This document shows, piece by piece, positions 25,270 through 25,707 of a stretch of DNA of 25,707 nt. The notes below the pieces were generated by a model. The model ran no database searches. It had not been told where the DNA came from and saw only the letters and a program-made list of their open reading frames with translations. How positions within the stretch are numbered: position 1 is the first letter of the stretch; the number at the start of each line of letters is the position of its first letter. Both the position numbers and the translations under genes were made by a program. Origin of the DNA: an uncultured Varibaculum sp. (GTDB lineage Bacteria > Actinomycetota > Actinomycetes > Actinomycetales > Actinomycetaceae); the NCBI RefSeq assembly GCF_902489465.1, contig NZ_CABTZZ010000025.1:1-25707 (forward strand), given 5' to 3'.

Positions 25270-25590
25270 TTAATTGCCATTTACGACTTTCTCAATATCT
25301 CTTTTCCCATAAAGAACACGAGAAACCACAACTTCATGCTTTTCTTCGCGAACAAAATAAAAAATAAGAAAACTATCGCACGCCATGAACCTTAAACCTC
25401 GACTTTTCCAAGGATCCAGATCCACTAACCTATGCCTCATCGGGAACTGATGAAGGCTTTGAATAGCTTTTTCTATCCTATCTATTTGTCCTCTACCACT
25501 TTTAGGTGACAATAAATTAAAGGTGATATATGCATAAATGCCCCGCAAGTCCTCTTCTGCTTCATGTGATATGCAAACCGCATAGCTCAT
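25270..25590 (-). CDS. RelE/ParE-family type II toxin
   Basis: The 106-residue protein has the compact fold pattern of RelE/ParE toxins. An N-terminal strand (YAVCISHEAEEDL) leads into a helix (DLRGIYAYITFNLL), and a second helix follows (RIEKAIQSLHQFP). The C-terminal strands are RFMACDSFLIFYFV and VVVSRVLYGKRDIEKVV. The LYGKRDIEKVV ending is typical of the ParE/RelE plasmid-stabilisation group. ParE-like members inhibit gyrase and RelE-like members cleave mRNA; which applies cannot be told. ATG at 25590 overlaps the stop of the upstream gene (ATGA), the usual antitoxin-toxin coupling. Confidence 0.85.
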   Translation of the reverse strand: MSYAVCISHEAEEDLRGIYAYITFNLLSPKSGRGQIDRIEKAIQSLHQFPMRHRLVDLDPWKSRGLRFMACDSFLIFYFVREEKHEVVVSRVLYGKRDIEKVVNGN

Positions 25591-25707
25591 AAACCAAATT
25601 CCTTGTGCAAAGATTCAAATACTTCGTATGCCGTTTTCTGCTTGCCAGATAATACTAACAGATAACATTTCGCCAGCTCTTCTTTCAATTCTTTATTTGT
25701 CTTTGCA
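25587..25707 (-). CDS. Antitoxin, C-terminal 39 residues, runs off the right edge
   Basis: The visible tail reads through KELKEELAKCYLLVLSGKQ and TAYEVFESLHKEFGL to a TGA that overlaps the toxin ATG by four bases. Position and coupling identify it as the partner antitoxin. The N-terminal DNA-binding part is outside the window, so the family cannot be assigned. Confidence 0.7.
   Translation of the reverse strand, partial: AKTNKELKEELAKCYLLVLSGKQKTAYEVFESLHKEFGL

Overview
The window looks like chromosomal DNA of a moderate-GC actinobacterium, most likely in or near the Actinomycetaceae (Varibaculum, Mobiluncus or Actinobaculum-like). The genus is a guess from gene content and base composition, not a measurement. 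The lineage clue is the gene order TPR protein / HAD phosphatase / small protein / tlyA / nadK / recN / steA / steB / nudix, which parallels Mycobacterium tuberculosis Rv1691-Rv1698 plus Rv1700.

Layout. (1) Positions 1-402 hold the N-terminal part of a SufR-like iron-sulfur regulator, reading off the left edge into an 11-base C run. (2) Positions 592-12200 (minus strand) are a tightly packed run of ten genes with overlaps or gaps of at most 25 bases: an RGG-TPR-HAD-acidic-tail fusion protein, a small Rv1693-like protein, tlyA, nadK, recN, steA, steB, a MraY-like integral membrane protein, murJ and a Nudix hydrolase. It links rRNA methylation, NADP supply and DNA repair with a division and peptidoglycan module. 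(3) Positions 12201-13604 hold a perfect 15-bp hairpin and two truncated genes, a GpsA-like dehydrogenase N-terminus and a SorC-type regulator lacking its DNA-binding domain. They look like the decaying remains of a sugar or polyol locus. (4) dxs (minus, 13605-15476) and a ClC-CBS chloride transport gene (plus, 15573-17372) are divergent. (5) The 365-bp gap between the convergent clc and acnA genes contains two related long hairpins. They share an internal-loop motif but have different, compensating stem sequences, and are the best candidate here for an undescribed structured element. (6) acnA (17738-20440) has a perfect 14-bp palindrome 32 bases upstream of its start codon. (7) Positions 20732-24552 are a zinc-uptake operon, znuA-znuC-znuB plus a secreted histidine-triad protein. 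Its promoter is readable and a Zur-type box overlaps the -35. (8) The right end is an accessory patch: a 23-bp tandem repeat, the C-terminal remnant of a DUF4143-type ATPase, a strong hairpin, and a RelE/ParE-like toxin with the end of its antitoxin.

How the parts work together. The zinc operon would capture Zn2+ at the surface (triad protein), pass it to the lipoprotein ZnuA and import it through ZnuBC when Zur releases the promoter. In the division module, MurJ exports lipid II, SteA and SteB act at the septum, and the MraY-like protein may act on a related lipid carrier. No rRNA, tRNA, CRISPR array, prophage or intact insertion sequence was seen.
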